Virus record (IMG/VR): IMGVR_UViG_3300021067_000006
Location: 1 to 64,000 of that record
Direction: 5' to 3' (one strand)
DNA length: 64,000 nt
From: a virus
The notes beneath the pieces were generated by a model. That model was not told the DNA's origin. It did no database searches and was given only the letters and a program-made list of their open reading frames with translations. The number at the start of each line of letters is the position of its first letter. Position 1 is the first letter of the stretch. This document shows, piece after piece, positions 25,220-33,400 of this stretch. A program made the position numbers and the translations under genes.

Positions 25220-26028
25220 GTCGCTTCCGTCTTCTGCGGCCGGCACGTTGGACATGGCATTGAGCCGCGCTCGGGATTGTGCCGGCGCGCGAACGTTTCG
25301 TTGATCAAGTAGCCGCGCCCTCTGCACATAACGCACGGCTCGGAAGCCGCAGCGCTGCGAGCCGCGGCGAGCGTCGGGTGATTGCTGTCGAGATGTCGCA
25401 CGCACGGCGCTCCTGCCGCGCACGTGGCGCAGCCAGGGTCGGGGTGCGGCGGCACCGGCTTCGTTTCGAGCACGGCGCTCAGACGCTTCATCGCGTTGGC
25501 GTAACGCACGAGCGGCATCTCAGGATCTGCCGACGACTTCCCTGCAGCTTCCTGTACACACGCATCGACGGCGTCCAAGAACGCGCGCGTAGCGCTCTCG
25601 AGCTCACCAACGCGCGCACGCGTTTTCGTACCGCGTCGGTTCAGCACGTCGACGCACCGATCGAGACTCAGGTCGGCGACGAGCTCGGAGCCGAGCGCGA
25701 GCACAAGCGACGTGCGCACCGCCTTCAGCTCTTGCTCGAGCCTCTTTGCTTTCGTCCAAACCTTCGCGGCCAGTCCACTCGAACGCTCGGCGAGGAAGGC
25801 CTCGAGCTCACCCGCCATCCAGTAATCGAGCGAGCCTTCGATCTCCGCCACGCGCCGACGCGCCTTCGCCATCTCCAGCACAGCCGCGTGCCGTTCGCGC
25901 TTCTCCTCGTCGCGCTCTCGCTTCACTGCCTCGAGCTCGGCGCGCAGCGCGGCGGTAGCCTCGACCTCAGCGCGCAGCTCGGCCGTCGCTTCGGCCACGA
26001 CCTCGCCCACGATGGTGATACCGCTCAT
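25216..26028 (-). CDS. Coiled-coil protein with C-terminal zinc motifs
   Basis: 270 aa starting MSGITIVGEVVAEATAELRA; ATGA overlap with the upstream 53-aa gene. Residues about 10-110 form a coiled coil. The C-terminus has several CxxC units: GCATCAAGAPC, EPCVMCRGRGYL, PCPTCRP, a DnaJ-like cysteine-rich arrangement (CxxCxGxG). It probably binds zinc; partner unknown. Confidence 0.55.
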   Translation of the reverse strand: MSGITIVGEVVAEATAELRAEVEATAALRAELEAVKRERDEEKRERHAAVLEMAKARRRVAEIEGSLDYWMAGELEAFLAERSSGLAAKVWTKAKRLEQELKAVRTSLVLALGSELVADLSLDRCVDVLNRRGTKTRARVGELESATRAFLDAVDACVQEAAGKSSADPEMPLVRYANAMKRLSAVLETKPVPPHPDPGCATCAAGAPCVRHLDSNHPTLAAARSAAASEPCVMCRGRGYLINETFARRHNPERGSMPCPTCRPQKTEAT

Positions 26029-26186
26029 GGCTTCTGCGCTCCCTTCGGCGGGGTGGCGAGATTGGTGAAGTCGAGCCGAGCGAGTAGCGTCGCGCATCTC
26101 CCCATGACGGCAGAGAGCGCGAGGAGCGTGTTCCTGAGCGCGCCGCGTCGTGCTCGCTTCTTCTGCTGCCTCCTCGCGCGACTCAC
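26025..26186 (-). CDS. 53-aa basic small protein
   Basis: From GTG 26186 (GTGA overlap) to an ATGA overlap with the next gene. Starts SRARRQQKKRARRGALRN, followed by an amphipathic or membrane-like stretch (TLLALSAVMGRCATLLARL). Too short to classify; position in the overlap chain supports coding. Confidence 0.45.
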   Translation of the reverse strand: MSRARRQQKKRARRGALRNTLLALSAVMGRCATLLARLDFTNLATPPKGAQKP

Positions 26187-27634
26187 TCCTCCGCTCCCTT
26201 CCCCGGCTCGTCTCCGGCGGCGTCGGGAGGTGCCCAGGCGGTGACGCTCTGGTTCTCTTCTGGCATCCGCTCCGAGCACGGGATCCACTCCCGCGCCGTG
26301 CTCGCCGTCGCTCGGCCCGATGCGGCTCGATCGAGCTCAGCACGCTGCTCGTTGATGATTCGCACCGCATCCCAATAGAGCCGATTCAGTTCTACCCACG
26401 ACGGCGCACCGCTGACCTCGGCCGGCGGTTGGAAGGCTCGATCTGCTGCGCGCGTCGTTTTCCCGCGCAACACGCGCAGCTCGCCGAGAAGCCGCTCGAG
26501 CACGAACACCGCTGCTTGCATGCTCTCGTCGCTCACACGCTGACACGCAGGCTCGCGCTGCATGCGGCGCCGGTACTCTTCTAGAGCGTCAACAGCGCCG
26601 TGCACTCGGCCCAGTTCTACGGCTGACATCACCTCGTCGTTAGACGGCTCCGCAGCACACGACCCCTCGTGACCAGCTTCGCGCGTACAGCGCCAGCCCG
26701 GCGGCGGAACCGTGCACGTCGCAGAGTCGCCGCGCGTGACGACGATCGGGTCGGTGTCTGCAATCTTGGCGCACGGCCCTGTGTGACCAGCGACACGAAT
26801 GCAATGCCAGCCCGGCGGCGGAAACTTGCACGCCGCCTTGTCGCGCAGCACGGCGTTCTCGTTCTGCACGCGCTCAGCGAGCTGCCGAGCGCCATCGACG
26901 GTCGATTGCCAGAACTCGTCGCGCGCCTTCACCGCGGCGAGGATTCGCGCGTCCAACGCCTCGAGCGCGTCGCAGAGCACGTGCACGCTCTCGCCCGCGG
27001 CGCCGTCGTTCCTGAACTTTTCACGGCAGAACGCGATCGCGGCGCGCACCTTCTCGTCGGTGTGCGGCTTCGCTCTGCTACCGCACCCGTACCACTTCTC
27101 GCGCGCCACCGTCGCGCGGTCGAACGCGGCCATGCACTCGAATAGGAATTCGCCGAGCACGAAGTCCGGCGTGTTGCTGTGCCGCTCGGCGCCGTTCCGG
27201 TTCACGACCTGAGCGAGCTCGCGCATGAACTGCTCGTCGCGCTCGAGCTGCGCATCAGCCGCCGCGTGCAGCCCGGCGAGGTCGCGCTCGACACCGAACA
27301 GCGGCTCGACAGGCTCGACCATCGGCTGCGCTTCCGGCTGCACCGGAGACTCCGCGCACAACCGCAGCGCCTCGCTCAATTCGTCAGCCATTTCTTCGAA
27401 GAATACTTGCGGGTTCGTGTACCCGTCCTCGCGCAATCCGCGAATCCTCTCTCGCCATGCCTCGTGTAACTTGTTGAGCGGCGCCAGCTTCGTCGACTCG
27501 CGTCGCTCGTCGAACCTGCCGAGGTCGTACACCGCGCGCCGCCCGAGGTTGTCGAGATCATCTCGCCCCGACTGGTCGCGCAGGAAGCCGTTAGCGAATT
27601 CGCGTTTGAGGTCTTCGTCGGTTCGATTCGTCAT
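26183..27634 (-). CDS. Large accessory protein with duplicated Cys/His motif
   Basis: 483 aa starting MTNRTDEDLKREFANGFLRD at ATG 27634, preceded by AAAGGGGAT. Mostly helical. A duplicated unit in the middle, FPPPGWHCIRVAGHTGPCA and VPPPGWRCTREAGHEGSCA, is a C-x(n)-GHxGxCA zinc-binding motif found singly in many phage proteins. The C-terminal segment (WIPCSERMPEENQSVTAWAP) matches the DUF551-type end common in phage accessory proteins. Function unknown. Confidence 0.6.
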   Translation of the reverse strand: MTNRTDEDLKREFANGFLRDQSGRDDLDNLGRRAVYDLGRFDERRESTKLAPLNKLHEAWRERIRGLREDGYTNPQVFFEEMADELSEALRLCAESPVQPEAQPMVEPVEPLFGVERDLAGLHAAADAQLERDEQFMRELAQVVNRNGAERHSNTPDFVLGEFLFECMAAFDRATVAREKWYGCGSRAKPHTDEKVRAAIAFCREKFRNDGAAGESVHVLCDALEALDARILAAVKARDEFWQSTVDGARQLAERVQNENAVLRDKAACKFPPPGWHCIRVAGHTGPCAKIADTDPIVVTRGDSATCTVPPPGWRCTREAGHEGSCAAEPSNDEVMSAVELGRVHGAVDALEEYRRRMQREPACQRVSDESMQAAVFVLERLLGELRVLRGKTTRAADRAFQPPAEVSGAPSWVELNRLYWDAVRIINEQRAELDRAASGRATASTAREWIPCSERMPEENQSVTAWAPPDAAGDEPGKGAEE

Positions 27635-27647
27635 CGTCAATCCCCTT

Positions 27648-27782
27648 TCACGGCGCTCCGCGCAGCAGCAGCTCGCTCTCGACTTCATCCAGGTGCGCGA
27701 GGTACGCGACAAGTGATGCTGCCGCAACGCTCGCGGCAAGCGCGACAAGCACGAGCAGCACGCGGAAGCGAGGCTCGCTCAC
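27648..27782 (-). CDS. 44-aa single-helix membrane protein
   Basis: From GTG 27782 (GTGA overlap): SEPRF, then a 24-residue hydrophobic helix (RVLLVLVALAASVAAASLVA), then an acidic tail (HLDEVESELLLRG). A typical small phage inner-membrane protein; could be a spanin- or antiholin-like piece or a superinfection factor. Confidence 0.5.
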   Translation of the reverse strand: MSEPRFRVLLVLVALAASVAAASLVAYLAHLDEVESELLLRGAP

Positions 27783-28258
27783 GACGCCTCGACGTAACAC
27801 TTCGGGCGGCAGAGCTCGCAGCGCGTGCCCGCACGCAGCCACTCGTCGGAACCCTTGCGATAGCCCCACGCTGCGCCGGCGCGATGCGCGAGCTCGTTGG
27901 CGCAGCGCTCACACGCGACCGCCGCGATGAGCTGCGCCTCGCGCAAGCCGTGGCGCGGCGCGCGTAGGTAACCGCGGCAGAGCGAGCGCAGCCGCTCACG
28001 CAGCGTCGGCCTCACGAGCGCGAGCACGAGGCCCGGGCTGTACGTGGCCGTGCCGCGCATCAGCAGGCGCGTCTCGCTTTGCTCGCCGTCGGGGTCAGCT
28101 ACGGCCGCGAGCTGATGCACCGTCTCGTGCATCGCGACCTCGCGCACGCGCATGAAACAGAAGCCGTGCGGCGGGTCAACGAGCGAACCACCCTGCGGCG
28201 GAACCCAGCGGCGCCCTTCGTGGTCTTCGTACCAGAGAGTCGGGGGATGGCTTTGCAT
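27779..28258 (-). CDS. Protein with HEXXH and zinc-ribbon motifs
   Basis: 159 aa starting MQSHPPTLWYEDHEGRRWVP at ATG 28258, which has CATCAT exactly 7 nt upstream; this decides the start. Contains AMHETVHQL (an HExxH match) and a C-terminal four-Cys pair (CERCANE, CELCRPKC). The HExxH could be a metallopeptidase site or chance; no downstream Glu ligand was confirmed. Confidence 0.5.
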   Translation of the reverse strand: MQSHPPTLWYEDHEGRRWVPPQGGSLVDPPHGFCFMRVREVAMHETVHQLAAVADPDGEQSETRLLMRGTATYSPGLVLALVRPTLRERLRSLCRGYLRAPRHGLREAQLIAAVACERCANELAHRAGAAWGYRKGSDEWLRAGTRCELCRPKCYVEAS

Positions 28259-28272
28259 ACCCCCGATGATGC

Positions 28273-28539
28273 TCACCGAGGCAACGAGCCGCGCACGTAC
28301 ACCCGCTCCTGCGTCGCGACGCATGGTTGCTGCACGAGCCTGATCTCACCGAGCTCGACCATCCGATCAAGGCACGCGAGCATCAGGTACGAATCACCAG
28401 TCGACGTCATCAGCGCTTCGACCACACGCACAGCGCCAGCAACCGCGAGCAGCTCACGCACCCGATCGCGAATCTGAAGAAACATCACCTGCCCGTCATC
28501 GGTGAACAGGCGCGACTTCTCTTTGGCGTAGTCGTACAT
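28273..28539 (-). CDS. Small helical protein, possible winged helix
   Basis: 88 aa starting MYDYAKEKSRLFTDDGQVMF, CATCAT exactly 7 nt before the ATG. IRDRVRELLAVAGAVRVVEA, SYLMLACLDRMVELGEIRLV and QERVYVRG read like helices followed by a beta wing, as in small DNA-binding proteins. Unknown target. Confidence 0.55.
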   Translation of the reverse strand: MYDYAKEKSRLFTDDGQVMFLQIRDRVRELLAVAGAVRVVEALMTSTGDSYLMLACLDRMVELGEIRLVQQPCVATQERVYVRGSLPR

Positions 28540-28553
28540 GAGACCGATGATGC

Positions 28554-28766
28554 TCACCGCATCAGGGCATCGCGGCGCAGGCACGCGACGTCGTCGCCGT
28601 AGCCCGTGCTCGCAAGGTTCTGCACGGGCACGCCCTCGCGGCGGATGCACTCGAGCGCGCGCTCGAATCGCTGCTCGCGCTCACGGCTGCACGTCGACCC
28701 CATCAGCGCAGTCGACGTGCCGACGACCGAGCTGATGAGCAGGCAATGCCAAACCTTCACGGTCAC
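28554..28766 (-). CDS. Small secreted or membrane protein
   Basis: 70 aa from GTG 28766 (GTGA overlap). The N-terminus KVWHCLLISSVVGTSTALMG is hydrophobic, followed by STC, a weak lipobox, then a charged domain (REQRFERALECIRREGVPVQ). Probably exported or membrane-tethered. Confidence 0.45.
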   Translation of the reverse strand: MTVKVWHCLLISSVVGTSTALMGSTCSREREQRFERALECIRREGVPVQNLASTGYGDDVACLRRDALMR

Positions 28767-28996
28767 GGCAGGCCCTTCTCGGCAGCCCACCATCCTTCAA
28801 CGACGAGCGTCCCCTCGGCGTGCTCGCCGGCGTCGAACACCTCGCTGTCGTCGTGCACCAGGCTCTTTGGGATCCACCGCTCGACGCGATCGAGCTCGTC
28901 GTCCGTCGGCTGCAGCTCAATCAACAACGCGCGGTCCGTCTCCCGCAGGCAGCGCGCGCGGCAGTGGTAGAGCTCGGCCTCGTCGTCGCGGCTCAC
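28763..28996 (-). CDS. Conserved phage protein with WIPKS motif
   Basis: 77 aa from GTG 28996 (GTGA overlap). ALLIELQPTDDELDRVERWI then PKSLVHDDSEVFDAGEHAEG and LVVEGWWAAEKGL: the WIPKS-x-hDDSEV and EWWAxxKGL pattern recurs in small phage and plasmid proteins of unknown function. A beta-rich fold is likely. Confidence 0.6.
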   Translation of the reverse strand: MSRDDEAELYHCRARCLRETDRALLIELQPTDDELDRVERWIPKSLVHDDSEVFDAGEHAEGTLVVEGWWAAEKGLP

Positions 28997-29514
28997 AGCG
29001 ACCGCCACTTCTGCGAGAAGCGCCGTCGGAGCTCGGCGAGACTCTCGGCGCGCTCGCCCGGCCACGCCTCACGCGGCGTCGTCGCAGCGTCCACGCCCGC
29101 GGGCAGCTCGCCGAACACGCGCGAGAACAGCTCCTCGGCGAGGCCCGCAAGCGCCGCGGTCGGAGGCGCAACGAGCGAGCCGTCGAGCAGCGCGCAGAGC
29201 ACCTCGGCGTCGGTCGCCGGGCGCGTGTCCTCGCCGCGCTGCACGCGCTCGATGAGCTCGCAGCAGTGCGCCCGGTACGTGCTGAGCGCCTTGCCGAGCA
29301 GCGGCCGCGTCGGCTGCAAAAGCGCGAACGTCGCGCGCTGCTCTCCCGTCTCGGCGAGCACCGTCTCGGCCACGGCCATGCACTCGAACGTGAAGCGCAC
29401 GGCCTCGCAGGCGCTCGCGCCGAGATGGGCGAACAGCGCGTCGAGCACCACGCCACGCATGCCCCGGTCGGGGCGGGATATGCAATCGCGCGATTCCAAA
29501 GACCGGGTTGTCAC
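28993..29514 (-). CDS. Hypothetical helical protein
   Basis: 173 aa if the GTG at 29514 is used (it overlaps the upstream stop as GTGA); an alternative ATG at 29460 skips the first 18 residues, which are encoded by the 22-bp palindrome. The body is helical (VVLDALFAHLGASACEAVRF, TEVLCALLDGSLVAPPTAAL). No recognisable family. Confidence 0.5.
   Translation of the reverse strand: MTTRSLESRDCISRPDRGMRGVVLDALFAHLGASACEAVRFTFECMAVAETVLAETGEQRATFALLQPTRPLLGKALSTYRAHCCELIERVQRGEDTRPATDAEVLCALLDGSLVAPPTAALAGLAEELFSRVFGELPAGVDAATTPREAWPGERAESLAELRRRFSQKWRSL
29479..29500. repeat. 22-bp palindrome, copy 3
   Basis: TATGCAAT, CGCGCG, ATTCCAAA. Between two candidate starts of the gene ending at 28993. Confidence 0.6.
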
Positions 29515-29774
29515 GGCGTCGTCCCTTCCTCATCGGCCACTTCACACGCGCGTAGAACGCTGGCTTTCCACTGCTCCATCGCGAACAGCAGCACGGGCAG
29601 GTCCTGCGAACCGCCCCGCTGCCAGTACGTTCGGCGGCCACCGTCGGCGAGCACAACCACCGAGTGAAACTTGCCGGCCTTCGCCTCGGCGAGCGCGCTC
29701 TCGAGCACGCTCACGACCTCAGCCACGATGGCCGGCGGTACCGCCGGCGCGAGCTGTATCGGCTTCTCGCTCAC
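29511..29774 (-). CDS. Hypothetical protein
   Basis: 87 aa from GTG 29774 (GTGA overlap with the ComM-like gene). Contains VVSVLESALAEAKAGKFHSV then VVLADGGRRTYWQRGG and LLFAMEQWKASVLRACE. This alpha/beta pattern is seen in small phage proteins of unknown role. Confidence 0.55.
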   Translation of the reverse strand: MSEKPIQLAPAVPPAIVAEVVSVLESALAEAKAGKFHSVVVLADGGRRTYWQRGGSQDLPVLLFAMEQWKASVLRACEVADEEGTTP

Positions 29775-30955
29775 GGCAGGCTCACCGTCTTCAGCTTGAG
29801 CAGCTGCGCGTGCTTCGTCACGCGCGCACGGAAGGCGTCGACGTGCTCCGCCTTGCACGTACAGCGACCCTCGGGCGAGCCGAGCCGACCGCACGGGCAC
29901 GGCAGCGTCGACGCGATGATGCGCGCCGGGCGCGCCGGCAGCCGCACCTCGACGCCGTCGGCACGCCGATACTTGACGTGCCCCTGCTCGAGCACGCGCG
30001 CCATTGCCTCGATCGACGACGTTCGCCAGTCGCCGAGCTCATCGAGCACGAGCACGCCGTGCGTCGCCATCGACACCTCACCGAACGACCAGATCGTCGG
30101 CGTCAGCTCGAACCCGATGAGCCCCCGCTCGCTCACCGAGCAGTGTGGCGCGCGCGCCGGCCGCACCGCGCCCGCCGGCGCCATCCCGATTCCAGCGGCC
30201 GAGCGGATGGCGAGCACCTCGAGCGCCTGCAACGGCCCGAGCGCGCCGAGCTCGTACAGCGCCGCGCGCGCCACCGAGCTCACGCGGTACTCGTTCGACA
30301 CGTAGCTCGGGCTGATGAGCAGCACGTCGCCCGTGCGCGGCACCTGCTCGGGCAGCACAGGCACCGGCATCGTCGACCACTGCCGCTCGTTGTCGAGCTC
30401 GGGTGTGAGGGTCGTGCGTGCGCCCAACGTGAGCCCGTGTCCCGGCCGCCCCGTGCGCGCGAACTCGAGCACGGGCCTGAGATGCCGCGCGCCGTAGACC
30501 GTGACGTTCTCGGCGAGGCTCGCCTCGGGCAAGTCCTCATCGCACACCACGACTGTGCGGCAGGCGCCCGTGTCGGCGATGGCCTTCACGCGGGCAAGGC
30601 AACCGCGTACCGGCCGGAGCTCGCCGCCGAGCCCGAGCGACGCGACGCAACCGATCTCGAGCATCGCGCTCGCATCGTCGAACGTGGCATCCGCCACTGC
30701 GAGCGCGAGGTCAAAGCCGTAATCGAGACCTTTCACGTCGAACGCGACCGGCGGCTTGCCGAGCACGGCGGTATCGCTCGCGACTAGCGCCGCGCTCACA
30801 CGAACCGTCGCCTCGCGCACGCGCATCGAATCGCCGCCGTAGTTGGGGAACGCGTACCGATTGAGCAGCAGAGCGTCATTCGCGGCAGCGCTCGCGGTGA
30901 TGGTGAGATGCTCGCCTTCGACGCCAACGAGCCGCGCGGTGTGAACGAGAGTCAT
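29771..30955 (-). CDS. ComM/YifB-like Mg-chelatase-family protein lacking the P-loop
   Basis: 394 aa starting MTLVHTARLVGVEGEHLTIT. CATCCT lies 7 nt before the ATG. Residues about 1-190 match the Lon/S5-type N-terminal domain of ComM (VKGLDYGFDLALAVADA, GCVASLGLGGELRPVRGCLA). The rest matches its AAA+ part: RAPHCSVSERGLIG, WSFGEVSMATHGVLVLDELG as Walker B, and PCPCGRLG before a Cys cluster. The Walker A position reads GDVLLISPSYVSNE, without GKT/S, so ATP binding is probably lost. ComM is a helicase promoting branch migration in natural transformation; a dead phage copy might act as a decoy or dominant-negative partner. Confidence 0.75.
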   Translation of the reverse strand: MTLVHTARLVGVEGEHLTITASAAANDALLLNRYAFPNYGGDSMRVREATVRVSAALVASDTAVLGKPPVAFDVKGLDYGFDLALAVADATFDDASAMLEIGCVASLGLGGELRPVRGCLARVKAIADTGACRTVVVCDEDLPEASLAENVTVYGARHLRPVLEFARTGRPGHGLTLGARTTLTPELDNERQWSTMPVPVLPEQVPRTGDVLLISPSYVSNEYRVSSVARAALYELGALGPLQALEVLAIRSAAGIGMAPAGAVRPARAPHCSVSERGLIGFELTPTIWSFGEVSMATHGVLVLDELGDWRTSSIEAMARVLEQGHVKYRRADGVEVRLPARPARIIASTLPCPCGRLGSPEGRCTCKAEHVDAFRARVTKHAQLLKLKTVSLP

Positions 30956-30987
30956 GGTTCGGAGGATGCCGCACGCGCAGCGGCAGC

Positions 30988-31080
30988 TCATCGCCAACCT
31001 AAGTCGACCGCGATGTCGTTAGCTACAACCCAAGCAACGAAAACGCACAGCAGGCAATCGATTAGATCGATAACGTTCAC
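30988..31080 (-). CDS. 30-aa membrane micro-protein B
   Basis: From GTG 31080 with AGAGGTGG upstream: MNVIDLIDCLLCVFVAWVVA then NDIAVDLGWR. One membrane helix. It resembles micro-protein A just upstream (shared C-V-x-V-A-W-V-V, then Asp, then G-W-R). It is too short for routine gene finders. Confidence 0.45.
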   Translation of the reverse strand: MNVIDLIDCLLCVFVAWVVANDIAVDLGWR

Positions 31081-31090
31081 GAGCCACCTC

Positions 31091-31180
31091 TCATCCGCGC
31101 CACCCGCAGAACGTCGCCACGACATCGGTCACGACCCACGCGACGCTGACGCAGACCATGACCTCAAACAACCCGCCCAT
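31091..31180 (-). CDS. 29-aa membrane micro-protein A
   Basis: ATG 31180 overlaps the upstream stop (TGATG). Sequence MGGLFEVMVCVSVAWVVTDV then VATFCGWRG. Tandem paralogue of micro-protein B. Confidence 0.45.
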   Translation of the reverse strand: MGGLFEVMVCVSVAWVVTDVVATFCGWRG

Positions 31181-31398
31181 CACGGCGCGCGCTTCCTCGC
31201 GAGCTGCCGCGCAATGTCGCCGGCCGGCGTCAGCTCAGCCGGCGCTGTCGCGCTGTAACGCAACAGCGCCCGGTCGATGAGCAGCCCGAGCGTGCGCGTG
31301 ACGTGCCGCGAATATCGCCGTAGCCCGAACGGCGAGCGGCCCTCGGCGATGCAGTCGAGCACTTCGCACTGAAACGCGGTCAGCGGCTTCTCGCTCAC
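31180..31398 (-). CDS. Small winged-helix-like protein
   Basis: 72 aa from GTG 31398 (GTGA overlap). LTAFQCEVLDCIAEGRSPFG, then VTRTLGLLIDRALLRYSATA and a C-terminal ELTPAGDIARQLA. This is the helix-turn-helix plus wing layout of small regulators (ExLTPxG is typical of MarR/PadR-like wings). It may regulate neighbouring accessory genes. Confidence 0.6.
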   Translation of the reverse strand: MSEKPLTAFQCEVLDCIAEGRSPFGLRRYSRHVTRTLGLLIDRALLRYSATAPAELTPAGDIARQLARKRAP

Positions 31399-31580
31399 GA
31401 CTTCACCAGCACGAGCCCGATGATTCGCTCGCCGTCCATGAGCTCGGGTGTCCCGTGCGCGCTGTGTTCAGCGTAGAAAGCCCGCATCTCTTTCGCCGTG
31501 ACGAGCGGATCGTCGCTCGCACGCACCGCAAGTGTCGCGCCGCACGTCGAGCATCGCAGGCCTGTGAGTCTCACGCTCAT
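31395..31580 (-). CDS. Small zinc-binding protein
   Basis: 61 aa starting MSVRLTGLRCSTCGATLAVR; ATGA overlap upstream. One CxxC near residue 10 and a helical middle (TAKEMRAFYAEHSAHGTPEL). Function unknown. Confidence 0.55.
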   Translation of the reverse strand: MSVRLTGLRCSTCGATLAVRASDDPLVTAKEMRAFYAEHSAHGTPELMDGERIIGLVLVKS

Positions 31581-33400
31581 GACTTTTCCACCACGGCCCG
31601 ACGGAGCAGCACACGCGACTCCTCAGGCCCTTTCCAGAAAGGCTGAATCCAGATCGTTTTGCGCAGGCTGCGCCGCGGCCCGTGCACCTGCTGTCGCCAG
31701 TGCCCGCGCACCAGGAACTGCACCTTCGGGCTTCCGCCGCCCGCGCCGCGCCGGCGCCCCGATAGGTGCTCGGTGAGCTCACTGCGCAGGTCGAGCTCGA
31801 GCGGCTTGCTCAAGACGAACCGCGCCTGCTCGAGCTCGGGCGGACCTGAGCGCCCCTTCGCCGAGCGGCTCGTTCCCTCGCTCGCGCCGCGCTCGCGCCG
31901 GAACTCGTCGGGCTCACTGAGCGCGAGGCAGCAGCCGCGCACGAGCGCGCGGATCGTCGGCAAGAGGCGACCGCCGTAAGCACCGACCGCATCGGTCACA
32001 TCGTCGATGTGCAGCACGGTGCCTTGCTCGAGCACGAGCGCGACCGGCTCGGCGCCGACGCACCACACGCGGCGTGTCGTGTTGCGCCCGAGCTCGGGGG
32101 TATCAAGCAGCCCGTCCGGCAGCGTGAGCGACCACGCCTTCCATGGCGCGCCGACCTCGACCGTATCGGGCACGTCCGTGAGCGCGAGCGCGGCAGCGAG
32201 CCGGTGCCCGACCTCGAGCCGCGCGAAGCTGCTGTCGAGCCACAGCTCGACGAAGTCGAGCATCGCAGTGACGGCCTTGGGTGCGAGCTCGATGTCGGGC
32301 TCGCCGTAGAAGAGCACCTTGCCAAGATGCCTGAGCTTCGCGAGCGCGGGTGAGCGGTTCGCCTCGCGCTCGAGCACACGCTGCAGGAGCTCGTGCCCGC
32401 CCTCGCCGAGCTCTTTCTCGAGGCGCCACAGCGGCCGGAACACGTACGCCGTCGCCATCGCCGTCGCCTCGACGTTGCTCGGCGTCTTCGCGTTCGGCGG
32501 GATCGGCGCGCGTGCCGCGGCCTGCCGCGCGTTGGCCATCGCCTCGGCGATGCGCGCGAGCATCGCCGGATGCTCGCGCTCGAGCTCACGAAGTTTGCCG
32601 ATCGACGGCCGGAGCTCGCCAAACTCGGCCTCGATGAGCACCTCATCGAGCAGCAGGTCGACGATGCGATCGAACGTGTTCGCGAGATCCATCGCGACGC
32701 GATCGAGAGGCGGCAGCTTCGCGCGCACGCGCCTGAGGATCTCTTTCCTCAGCGCGACTGTGTGGTCGACCGACGTGCGGCCACGCACGGGCCTGAGCTT
32801 CGGCATCTCCTCGAGCACCTCGAGCGTCGACTCGCGCACGGCTTCGACGATGTCGCGCTCGACGTCGGCAGCGAACGCGTCGGCGATCTGCTCGGGCTTG
32901 CCGGCGGAGCCTGGCTGCATCGTCGCCGCCATGGTGACCGCGGCACCGATGCGCACATCTTCGCTCTGCATCGCCGGCTGCTTGGCGATGAGCTCGTCGA
33001 TGGCGTCGCTGTGCAGCGCCGGCTGCTCGGCGACGATCGCCTCGAGGTCATCGGTGCGCAGCGTGAGCGCGGCGTGTCCGCTTCGCGTGAGCGCGACGTT
33101 GAGAGGGTCCGGCGCGCGCTCGGCCTGGTACCCGTCGCGCTGCAGCTTCCCCGCCATGTACGCCTGCGACATCGTGCGGCTGCCCGGGGGCGCATCCGCA
33201 TGCGCAAGCGCGCGATAGCGGCTCGTGGCCTTGGTGATGGTGCGAGGCGTGGCCGTGCTCAGCGTCGCCGCCGTCGCCGTCGAGTAGGGAATCGCTGCCG
33301 CTGCGGCGCCTCGCTCCGCGTTCGCCCGCTCTGCCTTCACCGCCTCGCCCGACCGCTCCGCTGCAGCGAGCCGGCGCCGCAGCCTCTTGCCCTTGCTCAT
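31577..33400 (-). CDS. Large unrecognised protein
   Basis: 607 aa starting MSKGKRLRRRLAAAERSGEA at ATG 33400. The start both overlaps the upstream stop (ATGA) and has CATCAT 7 nt upstream. Helical N-terminal 350 residues, then an alpha/beta part (PWKAWSLTLPDGLL, VWCVGAEPVALVLEQGTVLH). The C-terminus (VRGHWRQQVHGPRRSLRKTI then WIQPFWKGP) carries an HWRxQ...WIxPxWKGP motif found in bacterial plasmid and phage proteins of unknown function. No nuclease or ATPase motif. Confidence 0.6.
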   Translation of the reverse strand: MSKGKRLRRRLAAAERSGEAVKAERANAERGAAAAAIPYSTATAATLSTATPRTITKATSRYRALAHADAPPGSRTMSQAYMAGKLQRDGYQAERAPDPLNVALTRSGHAALTLRTDDLEAIVAEQPALHSDAIDELIAKQPAMQSEDVRIGAAVTMAATMQPGSAGKPEQIADAFAADVERDIVEAVRESTLEVLEEMPKLRPVRGRTSVDHTVALRKEILRRVRAKLPPLDRVAMDLANTFDRIVDLLLDEVLIEAEFGELRPSIGKLRELEREHPAMLARIAEAMANARQAAARAPIPPNAKTPSNVEATAMATAYVFRPLWRLEKELGEGGHELLQRVLEREANRSPALAKLRHLGKVLFYGEPDIELAPKAVTAMLDFVELWLDSSFARLEVGHRLAAALALTDVPDTVEVGAPWKAWSLTLPDGLLDTPELGRNTTRRVWCVGAEPVALVLEQGTVLHIDDVTDAVGAYGGRLLPTIRALVRGCCLALSEPDEFRRERGASEGTSRSAKGRSGPPELEQARFVLSKPLELDLRSELTEHLSGRRRGAGGGSPKVQFLVRGHWRQQVHGPRRSLRKTIWIQPFWKGPEESRVLLRRAVVEKS

